From Steinernema hermaphroditum (lineage: Eukaryota > Nematoda > Chromadorea > Rhabditida > Steinernematidae): a DNA stretch of 64,000 nucleotides. Position 1 is the stretch's first letter; the number at the start of each line of letters is the position of its first letter. Location of the stretch: contig CM059621.1 in assembly GCA_030435675.1 (NCBI GenBank), positions 11,780,001-11,844,000 on the forward strand, given 5' to 3'. Made by a program: the position numbers and the translations under genes. The notes under the pieces were generated by a model. That model saw only the letters and a list, made by a program, of their open reading frames with translations. It was not told the origin of the DNA and did no database searches. Below, one piece after another: positions 50,401 through 60,296 of the stretch.

Positions 50401-51632
50401 TATTTTAAATTCATGGGATCTTTGTTTATATTCTTAGAGTGTTTGACGCTTGTGAACGGTCTAGACAGTTAATGGGTCTGTCTGGTTAAAATAAGTCTGT
50501 CTTACAGAAACAGATTGAAGTGGTAATTTTTTTGCACTACTCCGTGTTTTTTTTTCGTGAACAGCCGCTTTGAATTTGACCGTCTCTTTTCAGCTGTCAG
50601 GATCTTTGACTACCCTCATCCAGTCCTGCGGTATGGGTGGACTGCGCCCGAACACCCTTTTGCTCAGTTGGCCTGTAAAGGACATCGACGAGGGGGACGC
50701 TGAGTTCCAAACTTTTATTGATAAGCTTCATGCTGGTGTGGCCATGGATATGTCCCTCATCGTGGCAAAGGGAATTACTGACTTCCCTACGAGTGTGGTG
50801 AAACTTACTGGCACCATCGACGTCTACTGGATCGTGCAGGACGGCGGCCTCTGCCTCCTCATGGCCTACCTCCTCAAGCAGAACCGCGTGTGGCGCCACT
50901 GCAAGCTGCGCGTCATCGCCATCGCCCAGGAGACGGACAATAACGTGCGCATGCAGGAGGAGCTCGAGTCCTACGTCTACGCCCTCCGCATCGACGCCAA
51001 GATCCTCGTCGTCGAGCTCTCCGACCCCCAGATCACCAAGGTCGCCTTCGAACGAACGTTACTGATGGAGGAACGCACTAAATTCCTCAAAGGAGCCCAG
51101 CAGATTCTTGCGGCGGCAAAGGTAGTATTCAGCACTTGTCTATACCACTGAACCTTTAGGAACAGTCGACCGAACCGAAAGAAGAGACAGCAGAATCAAA
51201 ATGTAGCGGTGAGTATCTCATGCAGTTCTATTAAATGCACTTATGAATGATAGATGAAGGAACTGAAATCGATCTGGTGTCGGACAGCGAGGAGGCGAAA
51301 GACGCGTCACCGTAAGTAGTGTAACCTTGAATCCTTAACCAACACTGCCCTTGGTTGTAAGCACGGACAAGAAGGTTTCCGAAAAGGACCGCAAGATGCG
51401 CGCCCTGGACCGTTCCAAGGTGCACAAGATGAACACCGCAGTCCGCCTCAACGAAGTCATCCTCGAGCGCTCAGCCGACTCGCAACTCATCCTCATGAAC
51501 CTCCCGAAACCTCCGCGCACTTTGGGCGCCCTCGACGACTACATGCACTACCTCGAAGTCCTCTCAAACGATGTTAAGCGAGTGCTGTTCGTCCGCGGAA
51601 CTGGTCAAGAAGTCATTACCACAACTTCTTAA
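47490..51632 (+). CDS. kcc: K-Cl cotransporter (SLC12, KCC type), copy 2
   Basis: Exons 47490-47539, 47670-47762, 47806-48600, 48644-48736, 48785-48900, 48942-49233, 49278-49790, 49835-50195, 50594-51121, 51160-51208, 51254-51311, 51362-51632; 1072 residues, all phases close. Same TM and tail signatures as copy 1 (GVYLPTIQHILGVTMFIR, GDLKNPQASIPGG, APRLLHSIAKDD, GQEVITTTS). It adds an N-terminal cytosolic extension (MSTGNDPEGGLQ, SDISRSNSAVSDSAAA) with phosphorylatable Ser. Exons between TM5 and TM6 and the variable C-terminal insert (EQSTEPKEETAESK) differ from copy 1, while other blocks are almost identical at DNA level. Splice pairs 48600/48644 (acceptor TTGTTAAG) and 51361 (GTTGTAAG) are weaker. 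The 398-nt intron 50196-50593 is absent from copy 1. Both copies look functional. Confidence 0.94.
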
Positions 51633-52173
51633 TTAGTTTCGCTCGACGGACGTGTACTTTTAAGTGTCGCTTAATAGAATGCTAATCCGGTGTTATTTGA
51701 ATTATGAATTTTAGATTTTCGTCTTCCTTGTAAATACATAAAACGCTGTTGCGTCCGTTAGCGTCTGTTTGGCACTCTGTATAGGAAATGAGGTAAATGA
51801 CAGTAGTCAGTTTTCCAAAGTAGAGTATGGCGATGAGGACATGATGTTGTTGGGATGGGATGAGTTGAAAGAAGATAGAAACGTTGATTCACTGATGCAT
51901 AGACGAATATGAGTTGAGCATTCATTGAACCACGGAGCTTTGGGCAGTGGATCTGATGACCCCTGGGCCCAAATTAGTGGATCAAGTGACGCATAGAAGT
52001 TTACGATAAGACTTGAACGAGATAATACTAAAGGAAATGGTGGAATGCACAGTGTTAGAGCCTGTTGGCTAGCCTTCAAAGAGCTCATATTCTAGAGGGC
52101 AAAAAGGCGTAAAACACAAATACAACAGTTAGAGATACATAATATCTGGCGAAGAAAAAAGTCGTATCCAGCA
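51633..52173. other. Intergenic downstream of KCC copy 2
   Basis: 3' UTR and spacer up to the LTR relic. No other feature seen. Confidence 0.45.
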
Positions 52174-53486
52174 TGTAACGACTTGTCGCTTATCTAATCG
52201 ATCGACAGTCGATTCTCTAGCGCGGCATCCACTTTGTATGTTTAAAAGACGGCACGTTTGCGAAGGAATGCTGCCGTCTGTGTTTATGTTAAAGCGTGTA
52301 TATAACATCGCCGTTATTTGTAATAAATCAGTTAGCACGGATGGCTCAGCGGTAGCAACATGGTGCATCAGCCAAATGAGTCACCGCCGCCGTCGACGCT
52401 TCGTCACTATTTCTGACTTTTGACACCACCGCTTGGCCTCACTGACCGTTCATCCGCCGCCGATCGCTGACTCCGGGAGCCTTCGCTGACTACCACCGTT
52501 TCCTGAGATCGCCTAAGACCGCCGCTGCCAACCGTCCACATCACTAAAGCTGACCTCTTGCGGCACCTGACTATGGACCCACGACTCTCCATCGACTCAG
52601 CCCGTGCCCAACGCAACGTCAGTCAGCCATTCCTCCACGGATTCCCTTTGGCTGCCACCAGGAAGGACGTGACTTCTGAGCACCGCGGACCCCAAGATGC
52701 GACTTCACGCACGACGATTTCTCCGATCATCTGTGAATTTGGTATGTCTGTATCCCATTATCTTCCCCTCACGTCTATTCGCTCTCTGTAAGTCTTCTTC
52801 GCGTCAGTTCCTCAACTTCTATACTAACGGAAGCTCGCGTTTTCGACCTTTATGCTGAATGTGGATCATCCCACACAATCAAACAGAACGAGCACAGTTC
52901 TGTTCCATCTCGCCCACGGCGAGAAATCGCGTAGCCACGGAATACCGCACGCCACTCAGACGCGTCTGCATGGTCAGGCACACAGTTCTGCTCAGGACGC
53001 ATAACCTACGCGCCACAAGCACTCACGCCTCTGCGGAAGGTATGGACTGACAGACAAGATCAGCCGGTCAAACGCATTCTACGCCTTCTATGTTAAAATG
53101 CTATACTGAACCACCCACCTCTCTATCTCTCTCTATTCTTCGGTCAATCTGTAAGCAGTACTAAACCGAATCTAAGGTTTGACTCTTCGCTGAACGCCTC
53201 TGACGAATCTCTAAAGGCCCGCACGCCACTTCGCGCCTCTGCATAGACGCCACTCCTATGCCTCTGTACTAATACAGCTATGGGCAGACAGCCTAATCCT
53301 CTCCAGCATTCCGATCAAATCTCTCTTCCTCTATCCGCCGCCGGAGGGTATGACCCACGGTCATTATGCAATCCTCCTTTCTGGCACTACCCGAAAGACG
53401 TGACCTAAGTAAGCTCTCAAAATTACTTTGGTTTTGCCTACCTACTTACCTTCCCAAGTCCCCCAGGCCCGGAGTGTAACGACTTG
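52174..53486 (+). mobile_element. Decayed LTR retroelement (BEL/Pao-like layout)
   Basis: A 187-bp segment 52174-52360 begins TG, ends CA, and holds a TATA-like TATATAAC and AATAAA (taataaatcag), like a small LTR. Directly after it, TGGTGCATCAGCC (52361-52373) matches the complement of the 3' end of tRNA-Gly (12 of 13), the primer used by many nematode BEL/Pao elements. At 53475 the LTR start TGTAACGACTTG recurs after a GGCCCGGAG purine tract, as expected for a 3' LTR, but diverges after 12 nt. About 1.1 kb in between is C-rich with no gag or pol. Truncated or non-autonomous relic. Confidence 0.5.
52361..52373 (+). other. Putative primer-binding site, tRNA-Gly type
   Basis: TGGTGCATCAGCC lies immediately after a CA-ending LTR-like segment and is complementary to a tRNA-Gly acceptor end (..GGCCGATGCACCA), one mismatch. 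Confidence 0.5.
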
Positions 53487-53541
53487 CGCCGAAGATATCG
53501 GCCTAAGCCTCAGGAGAAAACCGGCCTCGCTAACCGTCTCA

Positions 53542-53790
53542 CTAAGCGAAATATCGCCAGTAGGGGGCCGCTGGCCACGATTTCGGCTTAGGATTCTTTA
53601 ACACTACTTGATTGCGGAGAAGGAGAAAGTCTGACGTTTTGTTGATTGGTTCGTCAGTACGAACAGCGACGTGAAGAACAACGATAGAAGAACAGAAGAT
53701 GAAGAACAGCGAAATGGCTTTCCAATGGAGGCATTTCTTTGCGAAGTCCTTCTTCCGCTTGAGACGATCGGGGTGGAGCAGCGTTTCCAT
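53542..53790 (-). CDS. Small single-pass membrane protein, unrecognised
   Basis: 82 residues from METLLHPDRLKRKKD. Basic N-terminus, one hydrophobic segment (AISLFFI..SSIVVLHVAV), a short outside part with one glycosylation site (NKTSD) and the end SWPAAPYWRYFA. The frame is open further upstream (HKLADAASLTTN), so the start could be in an earlier exon. It lies divergent from the small gene at 53980 with 189 bp between starts. Single-exon model; function unknown. Confidence 0.4.
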   Translation of the reverse strand: METLLHPDRLKRKKDFAKKCLHWKAISLFFIFCSSIVVLHVAVRTDEPINKTSDFLLLRNQVVLKNPKPKSWPAAPYWRYFA

Positions 53791-53931
53791 GTTGGTTGTG
53801 AGTGAAGCAGCGTCAGCTAGCTTATGTAACCACCATTCCGACGCCTGCCGCCGGCCGCAAAAAACGCAACATCTTCCTCGGCAAAAAATGCATCGCGCCG
53901 ATAGTGTAAGAGTGCTGTAAGAGAAGCGGCA

Positions 53932-53939
53932 TATAAAAG
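53932..53939 (+). promoter_or_regulatory. TATA box of the small secreted gene
   Basis: TATAAAAG 48 bases before the ATG at 53980, within GCGGCATATAAAAGCGG. Spacing suits a TATA promoter with a very short 5' UTR. Confidence 0.55.
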
Positions 53940-53979
53940 CGGACAGATTCAAAATTCGATACATTCGCCTTTGATTCAA

Positions 53980-54394
53980 ATGTATCGCACATATTGTCTC
54001 TTCATCGTCGTCGTCGCCGTGGCTCATTCGCTTCCCCTCGTGGAAGTCGACGCAGAGGACGGGAACGTCCTAATTCGTTTGCCAAGAATGTGCTCAATAC
54101 CTAGCCGTTAACATATTATAACTGCTTCATGATTCTAGTTTGGCAGGGGTGGACTTTGGCAGGGGTGGACGGACGTCGACTCCAAAGTGGAGGCCGACAC
54201 CGCCACTGATGTTGCCAGTGGCGGTTCGTACTGCCACGGGGGCACTCGCTACGGCGGCATGCGCCCCACCGTCCGCGACGTCCGAGAGACGCCCGAGAAA
54301 GAAGCCCAGGCACAGAAGCTCGGAAGAGGGCTCCGAGGAAAGCTCCGAAGAGCTCGAAGAGGAGCCCGAGGAGGAGCCCGAAGATGATTGTTAA
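53980..54394 (+). CDS. Small secreted protein with acidic tail, unrecognised
   Basis: Exon 1 (53980-54089) encodes a signal peptide and start of the mature part: MYRTYCLFIVVVAVAHSLPL then VEVDAEDGNVLIRLPR. The best second exon is 54163-54394 (acceptor TTTGGCAG), giving 113 residues with a basic patch (SERRPRKKPRHRSS) followed by a Glu/Ser-rich tail ending EEEPEDDC. An alternative acceptor at 54138 (49-nt intron) gives a 59-residue protein ending SGGRHRH. The 5' exon and TATA box support a real gene; the 3' structure is uncertain. No family recognised. Confidence 0.45.
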
Positions 54395-54656
54395 TGTTCT
54401 CTTTGTGAAAATTGAAAATTGTGATAAAGTACGTCGAAAAATACTTTTGGCCGCTATTCGCTAATAGAGCCGATACTTCTACAAGATCAGGAAGAATGCA
54501 ATGGATAAACTGCAAATCATAGTGTGGAGTTAGAGTTAAGTGTACACAACGCGCCCATCAGTCGCGCCCCCTGCGAGGAAACACTGCGAAATTATGCTTA
54601 TAAACCCGGCTGCGCGCGAATTCGCGCCCTCCAGGTACTAAAAGCCAATTAGCCTG
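54395..54656. other. Spacer before the minisatellite
   Basis: Short AT-rich then GC-rich spacer; nothing recognised. Confidence 0.4.
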
Positions 54657-57600
54657 TAGCCCTGCGGGCGGCAAGATTGGCGCTCATGCAAAAAGCTGAA
54701 GTTGGGGCCTAAAACTGTAGCCCTGCGGGCGGCGAGAAACCATAGCCCTGCGGGCGGCAAGACACCATAGCCCTGCGGGCGGCAGTTGGCAAGATTGGCG
54801 CTCATGCAAAAAGCTGAAGTTGGGGCCTAAAACTGTAGCCCTGCGGGCGGCGAGAAACCATAGCCCTGCGGGCGGCAAGATTGGCGCTCATGCAAAAAGC
54901 TGAAGTTGGGGCCTAAAACTGTAGCCCTGCGGGCGGCAAGACACCATAGCCCTGCGGGCGGCAAGATTGGCGCTCATGCAAAAAGCTGAAGTTGGGGCCT
55001 AAAACTGTAGCCCTGCGGGCGGCAAGACACCATAGCCCTGCGGGCGGCAAGATTGGCGCTCATGCAAAAAGCTGAAGTTGGGGCCTAAAACTGGTAGCCC
55101 TGCGGGCGGCAAGATAACACCATAGCCCTGCGGGCGGCAAGATTGGCGCTCATGCAAAAAGCTGAAGTTGGGGCCTAAAACTGTAGCCCTGCGGGCGGCA
55201 AGACACCATAGCCCTGCGGGCGGCAAGATTGGCGCTCATGCAAAAAGCTGAAGTTGGGGCCTAAAACTGTAGCCCTGCGGGCGGCGAGAAACCATAGCCC
55301 TGCGGGCGGCAAGACACCATAGCCCTGCGGGCGGCAAGATTGGCGCTCATGCAAAAAGCTGAAGTTGGGGCCTAAAACTGTAGCCCTGCGGGCGGCAAGA
55401 CACCATAGCCCTGCGGGCGGCAAGATTGGCGCTCATGCAAAAAGGCTGAAGTTGGGGCTGAAAACTGTAGCCCTGCGGGCGGCGAGAAACCATAGCCCTG
55501 CGGGCGGCAAGACACCATAGCCCTGCGGGCGGCAAGATTGGCGCTCATGCAAAAAGCTGAAGTTGGGGCCTAAAACTGTAGCCCTGCGGGCGGCGAGAAA
55601 CCATAGCCCTGCGGGCGGCAAGACACCATAGCCCTGCGGGCGGCAAGATTGGCGCTCATGCAAAAAGCTGAAGTTGGGGCCTAAAACTGTAGCCCTGCGG
55701 GCGGCAAGACACCATAGCCCTGCGGGCGGCAAGATTGGCGCTCATGCAAAAAGCTGAAGTTGGGGCCTAAAACTGTCAGCCCTGCGGGCGGCAAGACACC
55801 ATAGCCCTGCGGGCGGCAAGATTGGCGCTCATGCAAAAAGCTGAAGTTGGGGCCTAAAACTGTAGCCCTGCGGGCGGCAAGACACCATAGCCCTGCGGGC
55901 GGCAAGATTGGCGCTCATGCAAAAAGCTGAAGTTGGGGCCTAAAACTGTAGCCCTGCGGGCGGCAAGACACCATAGCCCTGCGGGCGGCAAGATTGGCGC
56001 TCATGCAAAAAGCTGAAGTTGGGGCCTAAAACTGTAGCCCTGCGGGCGGCAAGAAACCATAGCCCTGCGGGCGGCAAGATTGGCGCTCATGCAAAAAGCT
56101 GAAGTTGGGGCCTAAAATTGTAGCCCTGGGGAGAAGCGGGCGGCGAGAAACCATAGCCCTGCGGGCGGCAAGACGCCATGCAGCCCTGCGGGCGGCAAGA
56201 TTGGCGCTCATGCAAAAAGCTGAAGTTGGGGCCTAAAACTGTAGCCCTGCGGGCGGCAAGACACCATAGCCCTGCGGGCGGCAAGATTGGCGCTCATGCA
56301 AAAAGCTGAAGTTGGGGCCTAAAACTGTAGCCCTGCGGGCGGCAAGACACCATAGCCCTGCGGGCGGCAAGATTGGCGCTCATGCAAAAAGCTGAAGTTG
56401 GGGCCTAAAACTGTAGCCCTGCGGGCGGCGAGAAACCATAGCCCTGCGGGCGGCAAGACACCATAGCCCTGCGGGCGGCAAGATTGGCGCTCATGCAAAA
56501 AGCTGAAGTTGGGGCCTAAAACTGTAGCCCTGCGGGCGGCAAGACACCATAGCCCTGCGGGCGGCAAGATTGGCGCTCATGCAAAAAGCTGAAGTTGGGG
56601 CCTAAAACTGTAGCCCTGCGGGCGGCAAAGACACCATAAGCCCTGCGGGCGGCAAGATTGGCGCTCATGCAAAAAGCTGAAGTTGGGGCCTAAAACTGTA
56701 GCCCTGCGGGCGGCGAGAAACCATAGCCCTGCGGGCGGCAAGACACCATAGCCCTGCGGGCGGCAAGATTGGCGCTCATGCAAAAAGCTGAAGTTGGGGC
56801 CTAAAACTGTAGCCCTGCGGGCGGCGAGAAACCATAGCCCTGCGGGCGGCAAGACACCATAGCCCTGCGGGCGGCAAGATTGGCGCTCATGCAAAAAGCT
56901 GAAGTTGGGGCCTAAAACTGTAGCCCTGCGGGCGGCAAGACACCATAGCCCTGCGGGCGGCAAGATTGGCGCTCATGCAAAAAGTTGAAGTTGGGGCTTA
57001 AAATTGTAGCCCTGGGGGGGGAGAAAAAAAAAAACGGGGGGAAAAAAAGCCCTGCGGGCGGCAAGATTGGCGCTCATGCAAAAAGCTGAAGTTGGGGCCT
57101 AAAACTGTAGCCCTGCGGGCGGCGAGAAACCATAGCCCTGCGGGCGGCAAGACACCATAGCCCTGCGGGCGGCAAGATTGGCGCTCATGCAAAAAGCTGA
57201 AGTTGGGGCCTAAAACTGTAGCCCTGCGGGCGGCAAGATTGGCGCTCATGCAAAAAGCTGAAGTTGGGGCCTAAAACTGTAGCCCTGCGGGCGGCGAGAA
57301 ACCATAGCCCTGCGGGCGGCAAGAAACCATAGCCCTGCGGGCGGCAAGACACCTTGGCGCTCATGCAAAAACTGAAAAGTTGGGGCCTAAAACTGTAGCC
57401 CTGCGGGCGGCAAGATTGGCGCTCATGCAAAAAGCTGAAGTTGGGGCCTAAAACTGTAGCCCTGCGGGCGGCGAGAAACCATAGCCCTGCGGGCGGGCAA
57501 GACACCATAGCCCTGCGGGCGGCAAGATTGGCGCTCATGCAAAAAGCTGAAGTTGGGGCCTAAAACTGTAGCCCTGCGGGCGGCGAGAAACCATAGCCCT

Positions 57601-57909
57601 GCGGGCGGCAAGACACCATAGCCCTGCGGGCGGCAAGATTGGCGCTCATGCAAAAAGCTGAAGTTGGGGCCTAAAACTGTAGCCCTGCGGGCGGCAAGAC
57701 ACCATAGCCCTGCGGGCGGCAAGATTGGCGCTCATGCAAAAAGCTGAAGTTGGGGCCTAAAACTGTAGCCCTGCGGGCGGCAAGACACCATAGCCCTGCG
57801 GGCGGCAAGATTGGCGCTCATGCAAAAAGCTGAAGTTGGGGCCTAAAACTGTAGCCCTGCGGGCGGCAAGACACCATAGCCCTGCGGGCGGCAAGATTGG
57901 CGCTCATGT
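54657..57909. repeat. Composite minisatellite, about 35 units, three sub-units
   Basis: Every block begins with the 16-bp module TAGCCCTGCGGGCGGC, which contains a small palindrome (GCCC-TGC-GGGC). Three block types follow: A (61 bp, module then AAGATTGGCGCTCATGC and GAAGTTGGGGCC), B (25 bp, module then AAGACACCA), C (25 bp, module then GAGAAACCA). The array is built of A-B (86 bp) and A-C-B (111 bp) units in irregular order, with about 35 A blocks. The minus strand reads as long open frames (RRATVLGPNFSFLHERQS) only because 111 is divisible by three and few stops occur; these are not proteins. The right end grades into a dispersed tRNA-like repeat. Confidence 0.95.
57009..57050. other. Low-complexity patch inside the array, probable assembly error
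   Basis: GGGGGGGGAGAAAAAAAAAA and ACGGGGGGAAAAAAAGCCC replace a normal B or C block. Units around it carry extra T for C changes (AAAGTTGAAG, GGGGCTTAAA). The pattern resembles a poor consensus in a repeat. Confidence 0.6.
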
Positions 57910-58160
57910 AAATGGCTAAAGTGGGCGAAAAAACTGTAAAGTTTCAGGAAACTCGAACCGAAATCACTGCTGGTTACAAAATAGATAAACAATCACTCAA
58001 AAACAGCAAAAAAAACTCAAAGCCTAGCATCACCAGAGAGATAGTGGAAGTAGAGCACTACCATCTCAACTGTCTGTGTGGCTCATTGCGAACGTTCTCT
58101 GTTTGTAAGCGGGCGGTGTCGGGTTCGGTTCCCCTCGGGGTCCTTATTTTGTGTGGGTGT
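57910..58160 (+). repeat. tRNA-like dispersed repeat adjoining the array
   Basis: After the last A block, CCTAGCATCACCAGAG and CTGTCTGTGTGGCTCATTGC are followed by TTCTCTGTTTGTAAGCGGGC (anticodon-arm-like, TGT) and GGGTTCGGTTCCCCTCGGGG (T-arm, B-box). The same blocks in the same order occur at 31.1-31.93 kb. No full tRNA cloverleaf forms, so it is a tRNA-derived repeat rather than a tRNA gene. Confidence 0.55.
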
Positions 58161-58181
58161 TTCCGCCGTGCGCACGGAAAA

Positions 58182-58204
58182 ACACACACACACACACACA
58201 CACA
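58182..58204. repeat. (AC)n microsatellite
   Basis: About 11 AC dinucleotides directly after CGCACGGAAAA, at the end of the tRNA-like repeat. Confidence 0.9.
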
Positions 58205-58572
58205 GACCAACGGACCCGTCGGTTCTCCATTTATATATAGGGGATATATTAAGCTTCATATCATCGGCCATTTTCCGTGCACCAACCTAATATAAGCATT
58301 GCTAATAGGAATAGTGTGTGGTGAATCAATACAACACAATACAATATAATTTATACATCAGGCGGATCCCAATATGTGTAGTCACTGATGAAGCGCCATT
58401 CTTCTCGGTCTGTCATGTTTCCGTTCTCAACGTTTTTCGGATGTCGTCTGGCCATCTCGTTCGAGGTCGTCCGAGCGGTCTCGAAACGATTGGCCTCCGA
58501 GTGGGTAGAATCGTACGACGATCAGTGTAAAACAAGGAAGAAATAAATAACAAGTTTATTCTGAGCAAACAG
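58205..58572. other. Intergenic
   Basis: Spacer with no recognised feature; AAATAAATAACA near 58543 lies downstream of nothing on the plus strand. Confidence 0.4.
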
Positions 58573-59463
58573 TCATTCAATTTCACGGAGCTTATAGACC
58601 AAGGCTGTAGAAAACACTGTTATGTAACAAACAGTCAAAAGGAAAAATCCTGTCTCCGACTGTTTTTCGTCTTGGCGTCTGATTCCTCTTATCAACTCTC
58701 CGTAAATTTGCAGCTCCTTCTTTTGACTCGTTGGAAATAGATCCTCCAGAACCATAGCACCTAACAGAAACAGCATAAGCATTGTTTGCACCAGAACGCC
58801 GGAGCAGTATGTCACCACCATGTTCCACGTTTCCCTCTCTAAATAACTAAAAACTGATTCGATCACGACCGTAATCGCCAACCTTTCTCGGTTGCGTTGT
58901 CATCGGGCAATGAAATGTACATGCATACGCAGAAGAGGAGAACAAGAAGGTACCAAATCTAAAAGCTCACACAACAATTCAACTTCGGAGATTGAGGAAC
59001 ATGCCTTTTTCATGCAACTGTGCAATTTCATTCGGAGGTATCCAAACAAGCAGATTGCAAGCATTTGCGTTTGGAGTGCGACGACAGCAAAGAAAAGATG
59101 GTAAAGACATTTCACGCTGTACAAGGAGTCAATGTACACTCTTTGCGACCCGTCGGGGAACCACATATAGTTGGAAAATACGCTTTCTCGGCTCGGACTC
59201 ATGGAAAGACTTAGGGCGGTACCGAAAGTGCACAGACACAGAACGTGGTTACACGATTGTTTTGATTCGCGGTGATCGGAGAAGACCGCCTTCGTTTTCG
59301 AAAGATCAAAGCTTTCCATGAGGGCAAAAAGATGAATGAGATAATCCGAACGAACTATTCGATATCCTTTATCTGGGTAAATTGCGCGAATTGTCACATC
59401 ATTGGCGATGCTTGGTCTTGCATTTACTTTGTCGGCGTGTGAATGTAGAAATGGTGTGAACAT
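58573..59463 (-). CDS. Multi-pass membrane protein, unrecognised
   Basis: Exons (complement): 58929-59463 and 58573-58886, joined by a 42-nt intron (GTATGC..CGAG) that removes an otherwise in-frame TGA; 282 residues. Four or five hydrophobic segments: NHVLCLCTFGTALSLSMS, YHLFFAVVALQTQMLAICLF, AITVVIESVFSYL, YCSGVLVQTMLMLFLLGAMV, FFLLTVCYITVFSTALVY. Short cytosolic end KLREIE. I cannot place it in a chemoreceptor family; too few helices for a standard one unless an N-terminal exon is missing. It is divergent from the gene at 59828. An alternative is a pseudogene broken by the TGA. Confidence 0.5.
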
Positions 59464-59827
59464 TTACGAACAAGGACGAACCGTGTCACTTTCCAATGGA
59501 GTTGGCAGAATTGACTACGCTCTAATCTCTGTAAACAGTTTGCGGCTAAATTGTAAATCCATCCAATTCTTTGGGTATAAGCTTAAGCAGGTGTCTTTCT
59601 TGGTGACTTGGACGTTACTAAAAGAGAACACTTTTGTCACATTAGCAGGCAAGTCGAGAAATTGATGCAGGTCAATAAACTTATTATAATCGCCGTTGTT
59701 ACGCGTTAAATATTACGAATTCTCTGTGAGACATCTCAAAGCTTCAATTTCCATGATTTCGCACCACCGTTCTCACATACAGTGCACATATAACTAGTGA
59801 TTTTCAGTCAGAATTCTGTCCGTCAGA
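59464..59827. promoter_or_regulatory. Divergent promoter region
   Basis: 365 bp between the two divergent starts. GATTTTCAG at about 59802-59810, just before the plus-strand ATG, could be a trans-splice acceptor. Confidence 0.35.
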
Positions 59828-60187
59828 ATGACTTTACATCAGGAGCTCATCCACTTTCTATCCAGCGCTCGCAGCGATCCAGAAATGTGGAAATACGTAT
59901 GTGCCGATGTTGGAGAAGGCAAGATCAAGCAGTTCTTGCTTCAGGAATACCCAGAGGCCAACCCCAATGGGGATATGGACGATCTCCTTCGGGAAATCGA
60001 AACGGACCATCTTCGTCGTGGAATCGTCGAAGGAGAGGAAAGTGAAGAACACAACTATGTTGAATTCTGTTGGTCATTATCCTTTTTAGCTATTACCGGT
60101 ATCGATTTTTACATCATGACACTCTTGATGATAATTATCTTCGCGTGTTCGACCTCCTTTCGTCGGTTTCCGGAAATCTTCAAATAA
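59828..60187 (+). CDS. Small protein with C-terminal membrane helix, unrecognised
   Basis: 119 residues. Soluble acidic N-terminal part (MTLHQELIHFLSSARSDPEM, GDMDDLLREIETDHLR) and one hydrophobic helix near the end (GIDFYIMTLLMIIIFACS) followed by a short basic tail (FRRFPEIFK). A 48-nt segment 60040-60087 (GTGAAG..CTTTTTAG) looks like an intron that is a multiple of three without a stop, so a version of 103 residues is possible. No family recognised. Confidence 0.5.
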   Translation: MTLHQELIHFLSSARSDPEMWKYVCADVGEGKIKQFLLQEYPEANPNGDMDDLLREIETDHLRRGIVEGEESEEHNYVEFCWSLSFLAITGIDFYIMTLLMIIIFACSTSFRRFPEIFK

Positions 60188-60296
60188 TGTCAATGAACGT
60201 ATTATTTGTTTGCAGAGAAACATAACACATTTGTGATTCTTTGTTCACGCTTGCTTGCAGATCCTGTGTATGCATATGTATATGACATCATAAATT

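Noticed and set aside
52334..52373. tRNA gene (GCACGGATGGCTCAGCGGTAG resembles a D-arm)
   Set aside because: No anticodon arm or T-arm follows; the segment fits the end of an LTR plus primer-binding site better.
54657..57909. Series of 60-128-codon minus-strand frames (RRATVLGPNFSF...) as a repetitive protein
   Set aside because: They are translations of the minisatellite; A-B units (86 bp) shift frame, and no start, splice or conserved flank supports a gene.
54657..57909. CRISPR-like array
   Set aside because: Spacers are not unique; the blocks are themselves repeated, and the genome is a nematode.
58070..58145. Functional tRNA-Thr(UGU) gene
   Set aside because: Arms are recognisable but the acceptor and D stems do not pair and a second, equally degenerate copy exists at 31.6 kb.
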